Source: Lutraria lutraria (lineage: Eukaryota > Mollusca > Bivalvia > Venerida > Mactridae). Taken from it: a DNA stretch of 64,000 bases. A program made the position numbers and the translations under genes. Positions 22,221-33,900 of the stretch are shown here, one piece after another. The stretch covers positions 23,015,817 through 23,079,816 of the forward strand of contig OZ026835.1 in assembly GCA_964023205.1 (NCBI GenBank). Direction: 5' to 3'. Each line of letters starts with the position of its first letter. Position 1 is the first letter of the stretch. The notes below the pieces were generated by a model. It saw nothing but the letters and a program-made list of their open reading frames with translations, had not been told where the DNA came from and did no database searches.

Positions 22221-23745
22221 GTATTTTGTAACCTGGCACTCGCGTTATGTAAATCACAACATAAAATGTCAGGGATATAATTCGTGAAACTTGTCAATTT
22301 GTCTGTATCCTGGCACAATCTATTAAAATTCATTGTTTTGTTTTTATATAAGAATATCTGTTAGCAGCATAACCTATTCATAAATGAAAAAGTAACATAG
22401 CATAAGTTATGCATAAGCATGAGGAATGCTATTAAACAAATTTGAAACTAGCTAGCACTTTTCAAAGACATTCATAACGATCCTTTAATACTCATTTAAT
22501 ACACTGTAACCCTACACAATCAAGACCCGTACGGCAAGATCAACCATGTGTGTGTGAGTCATGACCGATCTAATGGATGTCCACAAATGCTGAATTCATT
22601 CTCTCACCTTACAGAGTGATGTTCAATCAATGAATGACACACTTTTAGTATTATTCTTCACGCTGGAGATCTTTGTATTCCATGAACATGCAGTCTGTGA
22701 CAGAAATTTTCTTTTGGCTATGTGTCTTTATGCGACAAGGACCTGAAGTTAGTGGAATTCTAGAATAATCTTAAATGATTTATGAAACAGAATTGAATCA
22801 AATCAAACAGAAAAATACCCTTTTTTAATTAAAAACAGGCAATTGAGACCGTATGCAAATGAGTAGTTTGCAATAAATATACATGTCAACGCCTTCATGC
22901 AAACTGAACTGCCTGGTTTATACAGTCAGTGTTTCTTTCACAGGTAGCGGTTCAAGGGGCCTTTTCGGAAAATCTCTTCAATGTTTTTTGCAAAAGGGGG
23001 AGCATTTTTATGTAAATTTAATTTTAGGGTATAACTGCGTGAATTTAACGATTTTTCCTCAGGGGAAGACGCCTGTTAACGACCCAACAATAGAGTAGTC
23101 CAGTCATCTAAAGTTCAAAATTGGCTTTTTTAGAAATATATTATTACATAAGCCATTTTTTGGTATATTGGTTCTATATGTGATAGAGAATAACCAGAAA
23201 AAAGTCCCCAGGAATCCTATGGTGCAAAAGAGAGATTTTGGGGTTAAAAGATGGAGAAAATGAATAAAACTGCGAATTTCTGGAATCCCTGTATAACATA
23301 ACGGTTCGTTCCTGACATTTCAAATCTTCCATAATGATAAACCTTTATCAACAACATCTTTGAATGATTTTTACATCAGCTCAGAATCCAAGATGGCCGC
23401 CATAATTCAATATGGCCGCCCAAACTTCATTAATTAATTTTTAAATTGTATAAAAACGTTTTCTACATAACAAACAGTCAAATTAGTAGCTTTTTAGTAT
23501 ATCAGCAATGAAAGGTTTCCAATCAATATATTTCTGAAGTAATATACATTAACAAAACTCAATCAAAGTACTGAACGTACTGACGGAAGGTCAGTTGTTT
23601 CGATTTTTTCGCATTTCGGCTTTATCGTTGCGAAGAGTCGTGTCGTAGAGTGCATGAATTAATGGTAAAAAGATTTAACAATAAAGGTGATTAACATCAG
23701 TATCAACTGCAAAGAAAACTTCACTTTTTTGTTATACACAAAATC
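22221..23745. other. non-genic stretch, possibly old repeat DNA
   Basis: The segment at about 23100-23460 (with AAGATGGCCGCC twice in close succession) looks like dispersed repeat DNA by composition, but no ends are visible. The 22883-23098 frame has no support. Confidence 0.3.
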
Positions 23746-23823
23746 TGACCTGTCCAGGATTTGAACCTGGGACCTCTGTCTGCAAGAAATACAGTTAGCG
23801 CTCTACCACTGAGCTAACAGGCC
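23746..23823 (-). tRNA. tRNA-like sequence with abnormal anticodon arm
   Basis: On the minus strand, acceptor GGCCTGT pairs with ACAGGTC. The D-arm GCTCAGTGGTAGAGC and the T-arm CCAGG-TTCAAAT-CCTGG are both excellent Pol III boxes. The segment between them (CTAACTGTATTTCTTGCAG and onward) does not form a normal anticodon stem-loop, and the gene is a few bases too long. It is probably a tRNA pseudogene or a SINE head that has kept its internal promoter. No CCA is encoded, as normal in animals. Confidence 0.5.
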
Positions 23824-24105
23824 TTGCTGCGTTCATGCAAAGTATCTTTTAATTTGTTCGTTATATCCCAAATGAAAAATTCTCGACTAAACGTGTATCT
23901 GGCGATTATAGCTCCCTGTCATAAATTTCCTCAATATATTGTGTGTGGTTTCTATAAGGGTGCATATGTTTGCAGCAAGCCAGGTTCGGCTTCCAACTAA
24001 TTTGTCAAATTGTCCGTTTGTTAAAAAAAACTCGTTTGAAACGAAAAAAGTTTTGCCATTTGTTTAAAAAATTCTCGAACCGGACGTACCTGACCAACAT
24101 GACCC

Positions 24106-24401
24106 TTTATTTATTTCATCGGATTTAACGCCATTTTCACTGTGACATTATTTCGTGGCGGGCTGTTACCATAACCAGTTTGCTTGGTCACCTTTTAGGC
24201 TCGAACCATCACTAAACCACGTTCTATCTGCGAGCTATTGTCAAGCTACCTCACATAATTCAGAGGTGGAGGACACTTTATCGTATACATGATGTAATAT
24301 ATTCAGTCAAATATGTCACGGACAGTGTCAGGAGTCGCCCGATGTTCGGACACACAACCTTTTAATCAGTAGAACAACGCTCTAGCCACTGAGCTGACCA
24401 A
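24106..24401 (-). mobile_element. near-complete tRNA-derived SINE (family A)
   Basis: Read on the minus strand it starts GGTCAGCTCAGTGGCTAGAG (A box) and continues through a degenerate B box (GTCCGAACATC). It then has a body of about 200 bp including CCTCCACCTCTGAATTATG and ends GGCGTTAAATCCGATGAAAT with AAATAAA. Copies or fragments occur at 58296-58545 (minus) and 13271-13415 (plus). No coding sequence. Confidence 0.85.
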
Positions 24402-24819
24402 ATCATCGCCCTCTTGTTAACCTAGTAGACATCAAATATGATTTCCATCACATCAATTTAAAATTTCACAAACGTTTAAATGTATAAAACATCAGTAACT
24501 AGGTCATTTCAAGTAAGGACACCCAACTGTAGGTTTCTTGTGAAAGGTTGAATGAGTTCTGGTTCGAATGCTATCCAGCAAAACTTTTTTGGTGATTCAG
24601 CCGCCGTAGATAACAGTTAAATTGTTTAAATAAATAAATATTATTGATACAAGCTGACTATGAAGATTCGACAGAACTAGAAAAACTGACACACAAACGA
24701 CCACGAGGTTTATATGAAATGTACTTTATCAGCCCGTTTATATAAGTAGATAGATCTCTTTATAGCAGTGCCCGTAATTGTGACACGTGCTTTTAGACTA
24801 TTATAAACGAAACTTTTAA

Positions 24820-25200
24820 ATATGGGAGATAAAAAAAATGGATTGAGTGTACTTTTGTGACGAGTTTTCAAACATTGACTGATGATTACTTGTATCTGTA
24901 GATATTGTCGATTGAGTATTCAAAATACATAAACAGATCAAATCAATATTTACAATTAGATTACTTTAACAATATAAAGAATATGTCTGGCAAGGACTTA
25001 TATAATATATACATATGTACATTATGTTTGTACTCGCATATAAGTCCTTGGGTCTGGACAGTGGTCTTCAATTGTTGGGTTCTACTGTATCATCAGATAT
25101 TTAGGTTGGGAGAATTTGTAGAGTCACTGAAATCACGAGAAACATGTGCAGTTGAAAATATTCGGTTGTGACTGTGATGAGTAGGATTTAGGAGTGTAAA
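24820..25200. repeat. dispersed repeat D, copy 1
   Basis: Shares ordered blocks with 55615-56060: GGGAGATAA, CAAACATTGACTGATGAT, GTCTGGACAGTGGTCTTCAA, TTCTACTGTATCATCAGATA, AATCACGAGAAACATGTG. The copies differ by substitutions and by insertions between blocks. The open frame at 24905-25171 lies inside the repeat and is not supported as a gene. Confidence 0.65.
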
Positions 25201-27179
25201 TAGCAGACGACAATCAAGAAATTACACTAATATGATTATACTGCATATGCGAATGAAATACCGGCAAGAAAAATATTGATCGAGACCGATTTATTGTCTC
25301 GTGTCGGAAGATAAAAATATTTGAAATCTTTATTCTGACAAGGTATTCTGACCAGAGATGGCCACACGGTTGAACTTTGGTCCCGTAAGATTATTGCAAC
25401 ACAGTGTCCTAAAATGGTATGAATTTGTGTGCACTGGAAGATACAGATGCAGGTTTGTCATGAACGTTTATTCACATTATTTATTGAACTATTTTCATTA
25501 TATTTATATGCTGATCGTAAGATGCTAATACAATTTATGGATTTGGCAGTGCCAGTTGAAACCAAACATTGGAAAAATCGGAAAATTATTTGATACTCGT
25601 TTACTTAGTAGATACTGTCATGTAGTCTGAAGATCAATATTTTTTATTAAAAAACACGGATTAACAACCAGAAAGTATTATTTCAATACAAGTCAGGATT
25701 TATTATTTAAACTGAATTGTATCATAATAGATTTAAGTACGCAGTGTTTTCGGTTGGCTCATGGTAACACCATTGCTGACTGGTTATAACGTCAGTTACA
25801 AGCATAAATGAGATCAGAAATTAGTCCTTTCTGTACCAGTTGGAAACATTTTAATATCACAATCTTGCGAGTTCGTTTGTACGTTTAAAATAATACCAAT
25901 TTTAAGGCAAGTTTTAGCTTTAATTCAGGACATGATAGACATTCATATCAATCAAATATCAAATCATTAAATATATCATTTTATGTTCGTGTGGATGTGG
26001 ATTCTGTTGGATCCCTTTAAATATCGATAAAACATTCTGTTATAGACATTCACCATGGTGAACCCGGATCATCCCTTCCATATCAGAGATTACTGTATCT
26101 TTCGTATTACAATTAGGCATTGGTTTTGACTATGCCTTAAATATCCGGCGGAAAACAACGAACAACGTCTGAATACTTCGTGGGTAATCGGAAGATGACT
26201 GTCATGATACTTGGTGTTCCGATAGAGCAATTTATTTACATTGGATTTTTAAATACTGGCAAACATTTTGTTAAGCTAATTTGCCGATTCAAACTGATAT
26301 TGGTATTAATGATGGTCACTTATCATGAAATTCCACCAGACTTCTAGTATCTCAAACATTCAGATTTCAGTCAGCATGAAATGAATAAGGAAAGAACCTA
26401 GCGCAGCTTCTATATTGAATTTTCATGAGAAAATAACAACTTATATCCACTGATGCGGAGCAAATAGTAATAGACGTGTCCATCAGTCCGTACGGACGAG
26501 CTCGAATTTGCCAAGATTTTATCATTTCGTGTATCGCTTCAATACTCTAACAGGGGCTAAAACGGAACATTCCCGATCAATATAAATATTCAAGTATTTC
26601 ATAAATATATGTACTAAGGATGATTGTATAGATACAAATTAAAAATTGACAGCGCAACTTTATGTATCTTAAAAAACTGTATACACGGTATATAAAAAAG
26701 GAGAAGCAGTGCACAAATTTAAAAGTTACATCACTCCAAGTAGATGGTTTTTAACATTGGTTTTAAAAACAGTGATACTGGCATTGTCCCTGATACTTAT
26801 AGTAGGAAGATTGTTCCAAAGGCTGCATCCAACGTTAGAAAATGTCTTCTTACCGAAGGACCTAACCTTTGGTACAGCAAAGCACCCATCTGCACTAGAT
26901 AAAAAAAATTAACTATTGATTTAACCTGTAATAAATTTTATCTCATAGTTTTTGTTGCAGTAATGGGACTTCATTATCTTTCATAGATATGGACTACATG
27001 TAGTCTAATAGGGCGAATTTTACATTCATTTGACTTTCCGCTTCTACTTTAACACTTTTCAAAATATATAAGTGAGAATACATCAGTGGTTTATACTTAC
27101 ATTGATTGCAGCGTCTCCTTCATTTTACTTTAATGCTCAATAAGACATGCTCATATTGAATTACTTGCGATCCCAAATA
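25201..27179. other. non-genic stretch; one hydrophobic open frame of unknown status
   Basis: Mostly featureless AT-rich DNA. The frame at 26709-26912 has a credible membrane-like segment (FLTLVLKTVILALSLILIVG) but lacks an ATG and has no clear splice borders, so I leave it unassigned. Nothing else is supported. Confidence 0.3.
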
Positions 27180-27428
27180 CCGTTAGGGCCATAGCCGATG
27201 TGTGGGTTGATCTGAAACGCGATACTCGACAGTACGATAACGATTATATAACAGTCCGATAGTGATAACACGACAACTTACGATAACGATAATACGATAT
27301 TACGATAATGATAGTGCGATATACTATCGCGTTTTCACTGTCGCACTGTCGCATTATCGTTATCTTACTGTCACATTGTCGCTCTGTCATATTATCGTTA
27401 TAGCACATTGGCGATGGCCCTAACGGTA
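27178..27428. mobile_element. 247-bp TA-flanked MITE with CGATAACG-rich interior
   Basis: CCGTTAGGGCCATAGCCGAT and GTG at 27180-27202 are inverted at 27404-27426 with 21 of 23 matches. TA lies outside both ends. The interior is almost entirely permutations of CGATAACGATA and GTCGCATTATCG, so the whole element could fold on itself. No coding function. Confidence 0.75.
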
Positions 27429-27429
27429 T

Positions 27430-27525
27430 TCCATATTGTTTCGCCCTTCTTAATAATATGTCGTATTTTCGCTTTGTCGTGGCGCAAAAACACGACATGG
27501 CGTAAATTAGCCACCATAATTTTGT
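27430..27525 (-). repeat. fragment of the GCGAAAA/CGACAA-rich element
   Basis: On the minus strand TGGTGGCTAATTTACGCCAT is followed by GTCGTGTTTTTGCGCCACGA and CAAAGCGAAAATACGACA. This matches the beginning of the element at 59541-59850. The adjacent MITE truncates it. Confidence 0.65.
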
Positions 27526-27904
27526 ATTAAGACATGTGATTAATAAAATTTATCATTACAATGAAATAGGACAATGAAAAGTAATAAAGAAACATCATTG
27601 ATGATATACACAGATTATATAGTCCGACAACGAACGACCTGTGAATGATAAAAAATCAGCTACATGTAAGTCCATTCTGTAGGGTGAGTGGCTATTCGGA
27701 ACATTCATTCTTATAACAGGCCGTGACTTTGCAGTTGTCTTAGGTGACTGTAGAATAAGACCTATTACTTCAAATCGTATCGCTACTGTGAATGCGTATT
27801 GTGCTTTCTTGTATTTATGAAAAAGTGATGCTGTAAATATGTCCGACCTTTCAAAGCATTAAGGATAATAGTGGAAAAGTCAGTGAAATACGTTTTGTTC
27901 ATGC

Positions 27905-28050
27905 ACGTAGAATGTGACTGTAAATGACTTAAATAAGGGAGACAATAAAAACAATATTGTGGGTACTTTTAGTCTTTTACGACTAGATACCAAACATTGA
28001 CCGATATTTATGTGGCAAGTATGTAGATATTGTTACTGGAGCATTAAAAA
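27905..28050. repeat. dispersed repeat D, copy 2 (partial)
   Basis: TGACTGTAAATGACTTAAAT, AAGGGAGACAATAAAAACA and CCAAACATTGACCGATATTT match the first third of the 55615 copy almost base for base. It then runs into the 3' end of the Tc1-like remnant. Confidence 0.7.
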
Positions 28051-28310
28051 CTTGTGACCACCTCTACCTTTGATGCAAGCGTTGATGCGACAGCGCATGG
28101 ACCTTACGTAACGTTGAATGACGTCACGGGAATGTTATTCCATTCTAGAGTAAAAGCGTTTTGAAGATCGTTCAGGTTGTTTATACCGGGCCTTTGGTGA
28201 TCAGTAAGTTTGCTGAAATTGCTGGCGCGAACGACTTATGACGTTCCTGTGGTACCCGAGCGTCCTGGTGACGTTGCCACCCCGAACAATTGTCAATGCT
28301 CGAATTCACT
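28021..28310 (-). pseudogene. Tc1/mariner transposase remnant, internally deleted
   Basis: On the minus strand a frame gives NLNDLQNAFTLEWNNIP, and after a one-base shift RSMRCRINACIKGRGGH. This is the typical C-terminal end of Tc1-like transposases (ordered N-L..L....EW..IP and the final SMR+R...CI..RGGH). Just upstream, GNVTRTLGYHRNVISRSRQQ resembles the N-terminal helix-turn-helix. The intervening catalytic DDE region is absent, so the copy is a dead internal-deletion product with at least one frameshift. Confidence 0.7.
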
Positions 28311-29944
28311 AAGACTTAAAGTCGTGGCATTTTATTAAAGCCCAGATTTAAAATCTTATGTGTTTTTTTTCTTTCACTAAAAGCATAAAAGAAAGTGACT
28401 GAACACGTTTCTGTAGACATGCATATTTCCCGCGGGCAGCACGTGCAAACCATGCAAAAGTACGCTTTCGCTTGTACACTAAATCCATCCAGATCTTATT
28501 GAAAAAGTATAAGCAAGATGGATAGAACATGCTTCGAGTATATTATGTTGAAAATTTGAGATCGATAAATCTCTTAGAACCGGAGATATTCAAATTTAAA
28601 AAATGCACACTTTCTTTTGCAACAGAAAATTTTCATTTCTATGTATAGTTGTTCATCAAGTTTTACAGGTCGTTTCATATATTCATTATTCATATCAAGG
28701 TATACTTGAGTGTGATTCTTATTAAATACAGACAAAAACTGATATCCCCAGAATATAGGTCCGATGGAATTGTCAAAAAATCTTTAGTTCGGAGATATAG
28801 TTTACATGCAAGTAAAAAATAGTGAACCGTGTGGGCCTTTTCCAAGATAGTTTACAAAAGAAATGTTATCAATTCAACATTATTATAGAAACAAAATACT
28901 TAGTATATGTGGATCTTGTTTACCTGTCTATCAAATAGATAATTCACGGATTTAAGATTGGACTATAGATTTTTAAAGCTAGTTTCTACAACTGCCAATT
29001 GCTAAGTAATATTTGTATTGATAAATATCTTACATAAAATTTGACTGTTCGTGTACGCAGTGTAAGTAAGGTAAAAATCAATGCATGGGATTTTTCATTT
29101 GCCAGGTTCTAATAATGCTTAGATATATATACTCACATTGATATTTAACCATCTTCGCCTTAAAAAAACTTGCTAGATGACTGTTGATTTTTTAAACAAC
29201 ACAGGAAGAAACATCATGGACGAAATGCCAGAGTTTCTTAATTATGTACTTGATTAAATCGTGCTCGCAAACCATACCTATCACCTGGAACTACCGTTAT
29301 TTATACTTCTGTGTTCTAAATTGATTGTTTCATAATTGTTTGACAATAAATGGTATTATAAACAATATCTTTTTTACCCATTTCGTAAAATTTTGTTTAA
29401 ACAAACATTTTTATATGGAATTACTCGCATGGTGTTTTACGAATCATTGTAATTGTGCTGCAATACACTCAAATCTGATTATGTTCTAATTTGGAATGAT
29501 ACGACGAATGTAGTTGATTAGAAAGTAGTGCGTGCTTTATATTGTGTAATAATACATGGATTAAGTTTAGTCTATATGTACATTAGTGTGTATTTAATGT
29601 GACCAATTATGTCACAAAGAATACGTTGTGTTGTAAATAGTGACCCGTAGGGCGGATATGTTTTTAATTTGAGTAAAATAAATTCTACCAGATCACGTGT
29701 ATTTTTTGGTGATTACACAAACCTGTCATCAGACGATAGATATCACCAAAACAATGAACGTTATGTTTTCGGAAGTTTTGGATAATTGCTGGAATTCGGC
29801 ATCGACGGTTGTATGGTATACTTAAATTTTATTGTAATCGTTTTATATAATTATGTTGATTAGATGAAAAGTTCGCTTTCATTAAAAAGAATGTGAATTT
29901 AATTATTGTTTTTGTAATTTTCTGATAATTTAAACGGTATTTCG
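28311..29944. other. non-genic AT-rich stretch
   Basis: No array or RNA gene. A possible acceptor (TTTTTTAAACAACACAG, about 29204) precedes a 16-codon frame ending MDEMPEFLNYVLD and a stop, but nothing connects to it. The minus-strand frame 28348-28530 is unsupported. Confidence 0.3.
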
Positions 29945-30118
29945 TGAGTTCGAGCCCCGCTACCAACCATGTCTCTTTATTGGAGAAAGTAGGCAGTTGC
30001 TTACAGAGGATGGGAGTCTAGTACTGGTTCATCCCAGGAACGATGGTTATGTTAACTGTCCGCCTCATATGACTATGACTGTTGAAAAGGGGCGTAAAAC
30101 AAATAAACAAACAATTAA
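29945..30118 (+). mobile_element. 5'-truncated SINE (family B)
   Basis: It begins at the B box (GAGTTCGAGCCCCGCTACC). It continues with GTAGGCAGTTGCTTACAGAG, a CCGCCTCATATGACTATGAC block and the tail GTTGAAAAGGGGCGTAAAAC followed by AAATAAACAAAC. The same family is present in full at 58759-59008 on the other strand. Confidence 0.8.
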
Positions 30119-30366
30119 AAAGTATTATTTTGAATGCTGACCCTTGTCTTGAAAGTTTTTGAAGATATGTACATGTACTGTCTTAACTGTTTATTACATG
30201 ATCTAAACCTAGAATATTTGTATTATTAAATCAATGACTTTGAACAACGGGAAATCAAGATTGTATAAAGGAAAAAAGTAGGCCGCGGTTTATTATTTAT
30301 TGGTAATTAATATTTGTATTTTATTCAATGACGTAAATCTAATGGAATATTATATTTCGTATCTAG

Positions 30367-30431
30367 GGATGTTGATTGTGGAACTACACATGCCACGTGG
30401 TCACTCAGAAGAATGAGCATTTGGATGAAAC
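30367..30431 (+). CDS. candidate internal exon of an unrecognised gene
   Basis: The acceptor TATTTCGTATCTAG precedes a frame DVDCGTTHATWSLRRMSIWM, open to the donor. Two donors are possible: AAAC/GTGAGG (exon end 30431) or GTGAG/GTATGC (end 30436). Only the first leaves phase 1, which joins in frame to the WEVRWPKLRQ reading of the next exon. The composition is clearly less AT-rich than the flanks. I do not recognise the protein. The upstream part of the gene is not identified. Confidence 0.45.
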
Positions 30432-30838
30432 GTGAGGTATGCATTACAGTCTGTCTCTATATTCCTGATTCTGATTAAGTCACCTTATAGCAAATGTTAT
30501 ATCTGTTATTATGCAATTGACAATGTTTGTATGATGATGATTATTTTGTCATACTTTATTTAAATTGAACTTGAACTTCATGCTTAATTGGATAAGTCAG
30601 TTAATTGTGATTGATCTTTTTAACTGTCAAATTAATACTGAGATAACTGCTAACAAAAGCTTAATTTTATTGTTGACAAAGTAAATGTTTAATCCATGTT
30701 TTTGGTAACAATGTATTTAGTGGAATAATTTATACACAGATATGGTGCCAATGAATGCGAATATTGATACATGTATTACATATATTATCAGCATTATCCA
30801 ATATTCTTGCAAAAACCACATGTTTATTATTCCATCAG

Positions 30839-30886
30839 ATTGGGAGGTCAGATGGCCAAAGCTGAGACAACAAACAGAAGATTCTC
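30839..30886 (+). CDS. candidate internal exon, same unrecognised gene
   Basis: The acceptor TTTATTATTCCATCAG and the strong donor ATTCTC/GTAAGT bound 48 bp. In the phase supplied by the 30431 donor it reads WEVRWPKLRQQTEDS and leaves phase 1. The charged, tryptophan-containing sequence looks helical. The next intron would contain the whole T-rich array. Confidence 0.45.
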
Positions 30887-30949
30887 GTAAGTCAACTCTA
30901 TTTAATATTTCTATAGTTGGATGTATGTTGTGAACGTTTCATATCCTTT

Positions 30950-33900
30950 TGAGATCTTATCCTTTAAATTTTCATTATCTTATCCTCTTATTTATTATTA
31001 TTTTACTATTTTAGTCTTTTACTATCTTATCCTTCAAAGCTCTAACAATTCTAATATTTTATTATTAATTGTTTCAACAATTTCGAAACTTTAACCATTG
31101 TATTATTGTATATATCCTTTAAAACTTTTAACCTTTTTATCATTTAACTGTTTTATTCTTTATATATCTTACGCTTTTAAACTTTTAACAATTTTAATCT
31201 TGTATATATCCTTTTAAACGTTTAACCATTTTAACTTTTTATCATTTTACTTTTTTATTCTTTTAATATCTTATGCTGTTAAACTTTTAACCATTTTAAT
31301 CTTGTATATATTCTTTTAAACTTTTAACCATTTTAACCTTTTATCATTTTACAGTTTTATTCTTTTAATATCTTATGCTTTTAAGCTTTTAACCATTTTA
31401 ATATTGTATATATCCTTTTAAACTTTTAACCATTTTATTATTTTACTCTTTTAATATCTTATGCTTTTAAACTTTTAACCATTTTAGCCTTGTATATATT
31501 CATTTTAAGCTATTAACTATTTTAACCTAATATCATTATACGGTTTTACTCTTTTAATATATTATGCTTTTAAACGTTTATAACCATTTTAATCTTGTAT
31601 ATATTCATTTTAAACTTTTAACAATTTTAACCTTTTATCATTTTACTGTTTTACTCTTTTAATATATTATGCTTTTAAACTTTTAACCATTTTAATATTG
31701 TATATATCCTGTTTAACTTTTAACCATTTTAACCTTTTTTAATTTTACTGTTTTATTATTTTAATATCTTATGCTTTTAAGCTTTTAACCATTTTAATCT
31801 TGCATATATCCTTTTAAACTTTTAACCATTTTAACCTTATATCATTTTACTGTTTTATTCTTTTAATATCTTATGCTTTTAAACTTTTAACAATTTTAAC
31901 CTTATATCATTTTACTGTTTTATTCTTTTAGTATCTTATGCTTTTAGAATTTTAACCATTTTAACCTTTTATAATTTTACTGCTTTATTCTATTAATATC
32001 TTATGCTTTTAAGCTTTTAACCATTTTAATCTTGCATATATCCTTTTAAACTTTTAACCATTTTAACCTTATATCATTTTACTGTTTTATTCTTTTAATA
32101 TCTTATGCTTTTAAACTTTAAACCATTTTAATATTGTATAATATATCCTTTAAAACTTTTAACTATTTTATTATTTTACTTTTTTACTCTTTTAATATCT
32201 TTTGCTTTTAAGCTTTTAACCATTTTAATCTTGTATATATCCTTTTTAACTTTTAACCATTTTAACCTTTTTTAATTTTACTGTTTTATTCTTTAAATAT
32301 CTTATGCTTTTAAACGTTTAACCATTTTAATATTGTATATATCCTTTTAAAATTTTAACTATTTTATTATTTTACTTTTTTACTCTTTTAATATCTTATG
32401 CTTTTAAGCTTTTAACCATTTTAATCTTGTATATATTCCTTTAAACTTTTAACCATTTTAACCATTTATCATTTTACAGTTTTATTCTTTTAATATCTTA
32501 TGCTTTTAAACTTTTAACCATTTTAATATTGTATATATCCTTTTAAACTTTTAACCATTTTATTATTTTACTGTTTTACTCTTTTAATATTTTATGCTTT
32601 TAAACTTTTAACCATTTTAGCCTTGTATATATTCTTTTAAACTTTTAACCATTTTAACCTTTTATCATTTTACTGCTTTACTCTTTTAATATCTTATGCT
32701 TTTAAGCTTTTAACCATTTTAATTTTGTATATACCCTTTTCAACTTTTAACCATTTTAACTTTTTATCATTTTACATTTTTATTCTTTTAATATCTTATG
32801 CTGTTAAACTTTTAACCATTTTAATCTTGTATATATTCTTTTAAACTTTTAACCATTTTAACTTTTTATCATTTTACAGTTTTATTCTTTTAATATCTTA
32901 TGCTTTTAAGCTTTTAACCATTTTAATATTGTATATATCCTATTAAACTTTTAACCATTTTATTATTTTACTCTTTTAATATCTTATGCTTTTAAACTTT
33001 TAACCATTTTAGCCTTGAATATATTCATTTTAAGCTTTTAACTATTTTAACCTTTTATCATTATACTCTTTTACTCTTTTAATATCTTATGCTTTTAAAC
33101 TTTTAACCATTTTAGCCTTGTATTTATTCATTTTAAGCTATTAACTATTTTAACCTTTTATCATTATACTGTTTTACTGTTTTAATATCTTATGCTTTTA
33201 AACGTTTATAACCATTTTAATCATGTATATATTCATTTTAAACTTTTAACCATTTTAACCTTGTATATATTCTTTTAAACTTTTAACCATTTTAACCTTT
33301 TATCATTTTACTGTTTTACTCTTTTAATATGTTATGCTTTTAAGCTTTTAACCATTTTAATTTTGTATATACCCTTTTGAACTTTTAACCATTTTAATCT
33401 TGCATATATCCTTTTAAACTTTTAACCATTTTAACCTTTTATCATTTTACTGTTTTATTCTTTTAATATCTTATGCTTTTAAACTTTTAACCATTTTAGC
33501 CTTGTATATATTCATTTTAAACTTTTAACCATTTTAACCTTTTATCATTTTACTGTTTTACTCTTTTAATATCTTATGCTTTTAAACGTTTAACCATTTT
33601 AGCCTTGTATATATTCATTTTAAACTTTTAACCATTTTAACCTTTTATCATTTTACTGTTTTACTCTTTTAATATCTTATGCTTTTAAGCTTTTAACCAT
33701 TTTAATTTTGTATATACCCGTTTGAACTTTTAACCATTTTAATCTCGCATATATCCTTTTAAACTTTTAACCATTTTAACCTTTTATCATTTTACTGTTT
33801 TATTCTTTTAATATCTTATGCTTTAAAACTTTTAACCATTTTATTATTTTACTCTTTTACTCTTTTAATAACTTATGCTTTTAAACTTTTAACCATTTTA

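Noticed and set aside
24905..25171. 88-codon plus-strand frame
   Set aside because: Lies within dispersed repeat D and is not preserved in the other two copies.
26709..26912. 67-codon frame with a convincing transmembrane-like segment
   Set aside because: No ATG, no clear splice acceptor and no recognisable family; a single hydrophobic stretch is expected by chance in AT-rich DNA.
29204..29257. Possible terminal exon encoding MDEMPEFLNYVLD
   Set aside because: Acceptor is acceptable but only 16 codons precede the stop and no upstream exon could be matched in phase.
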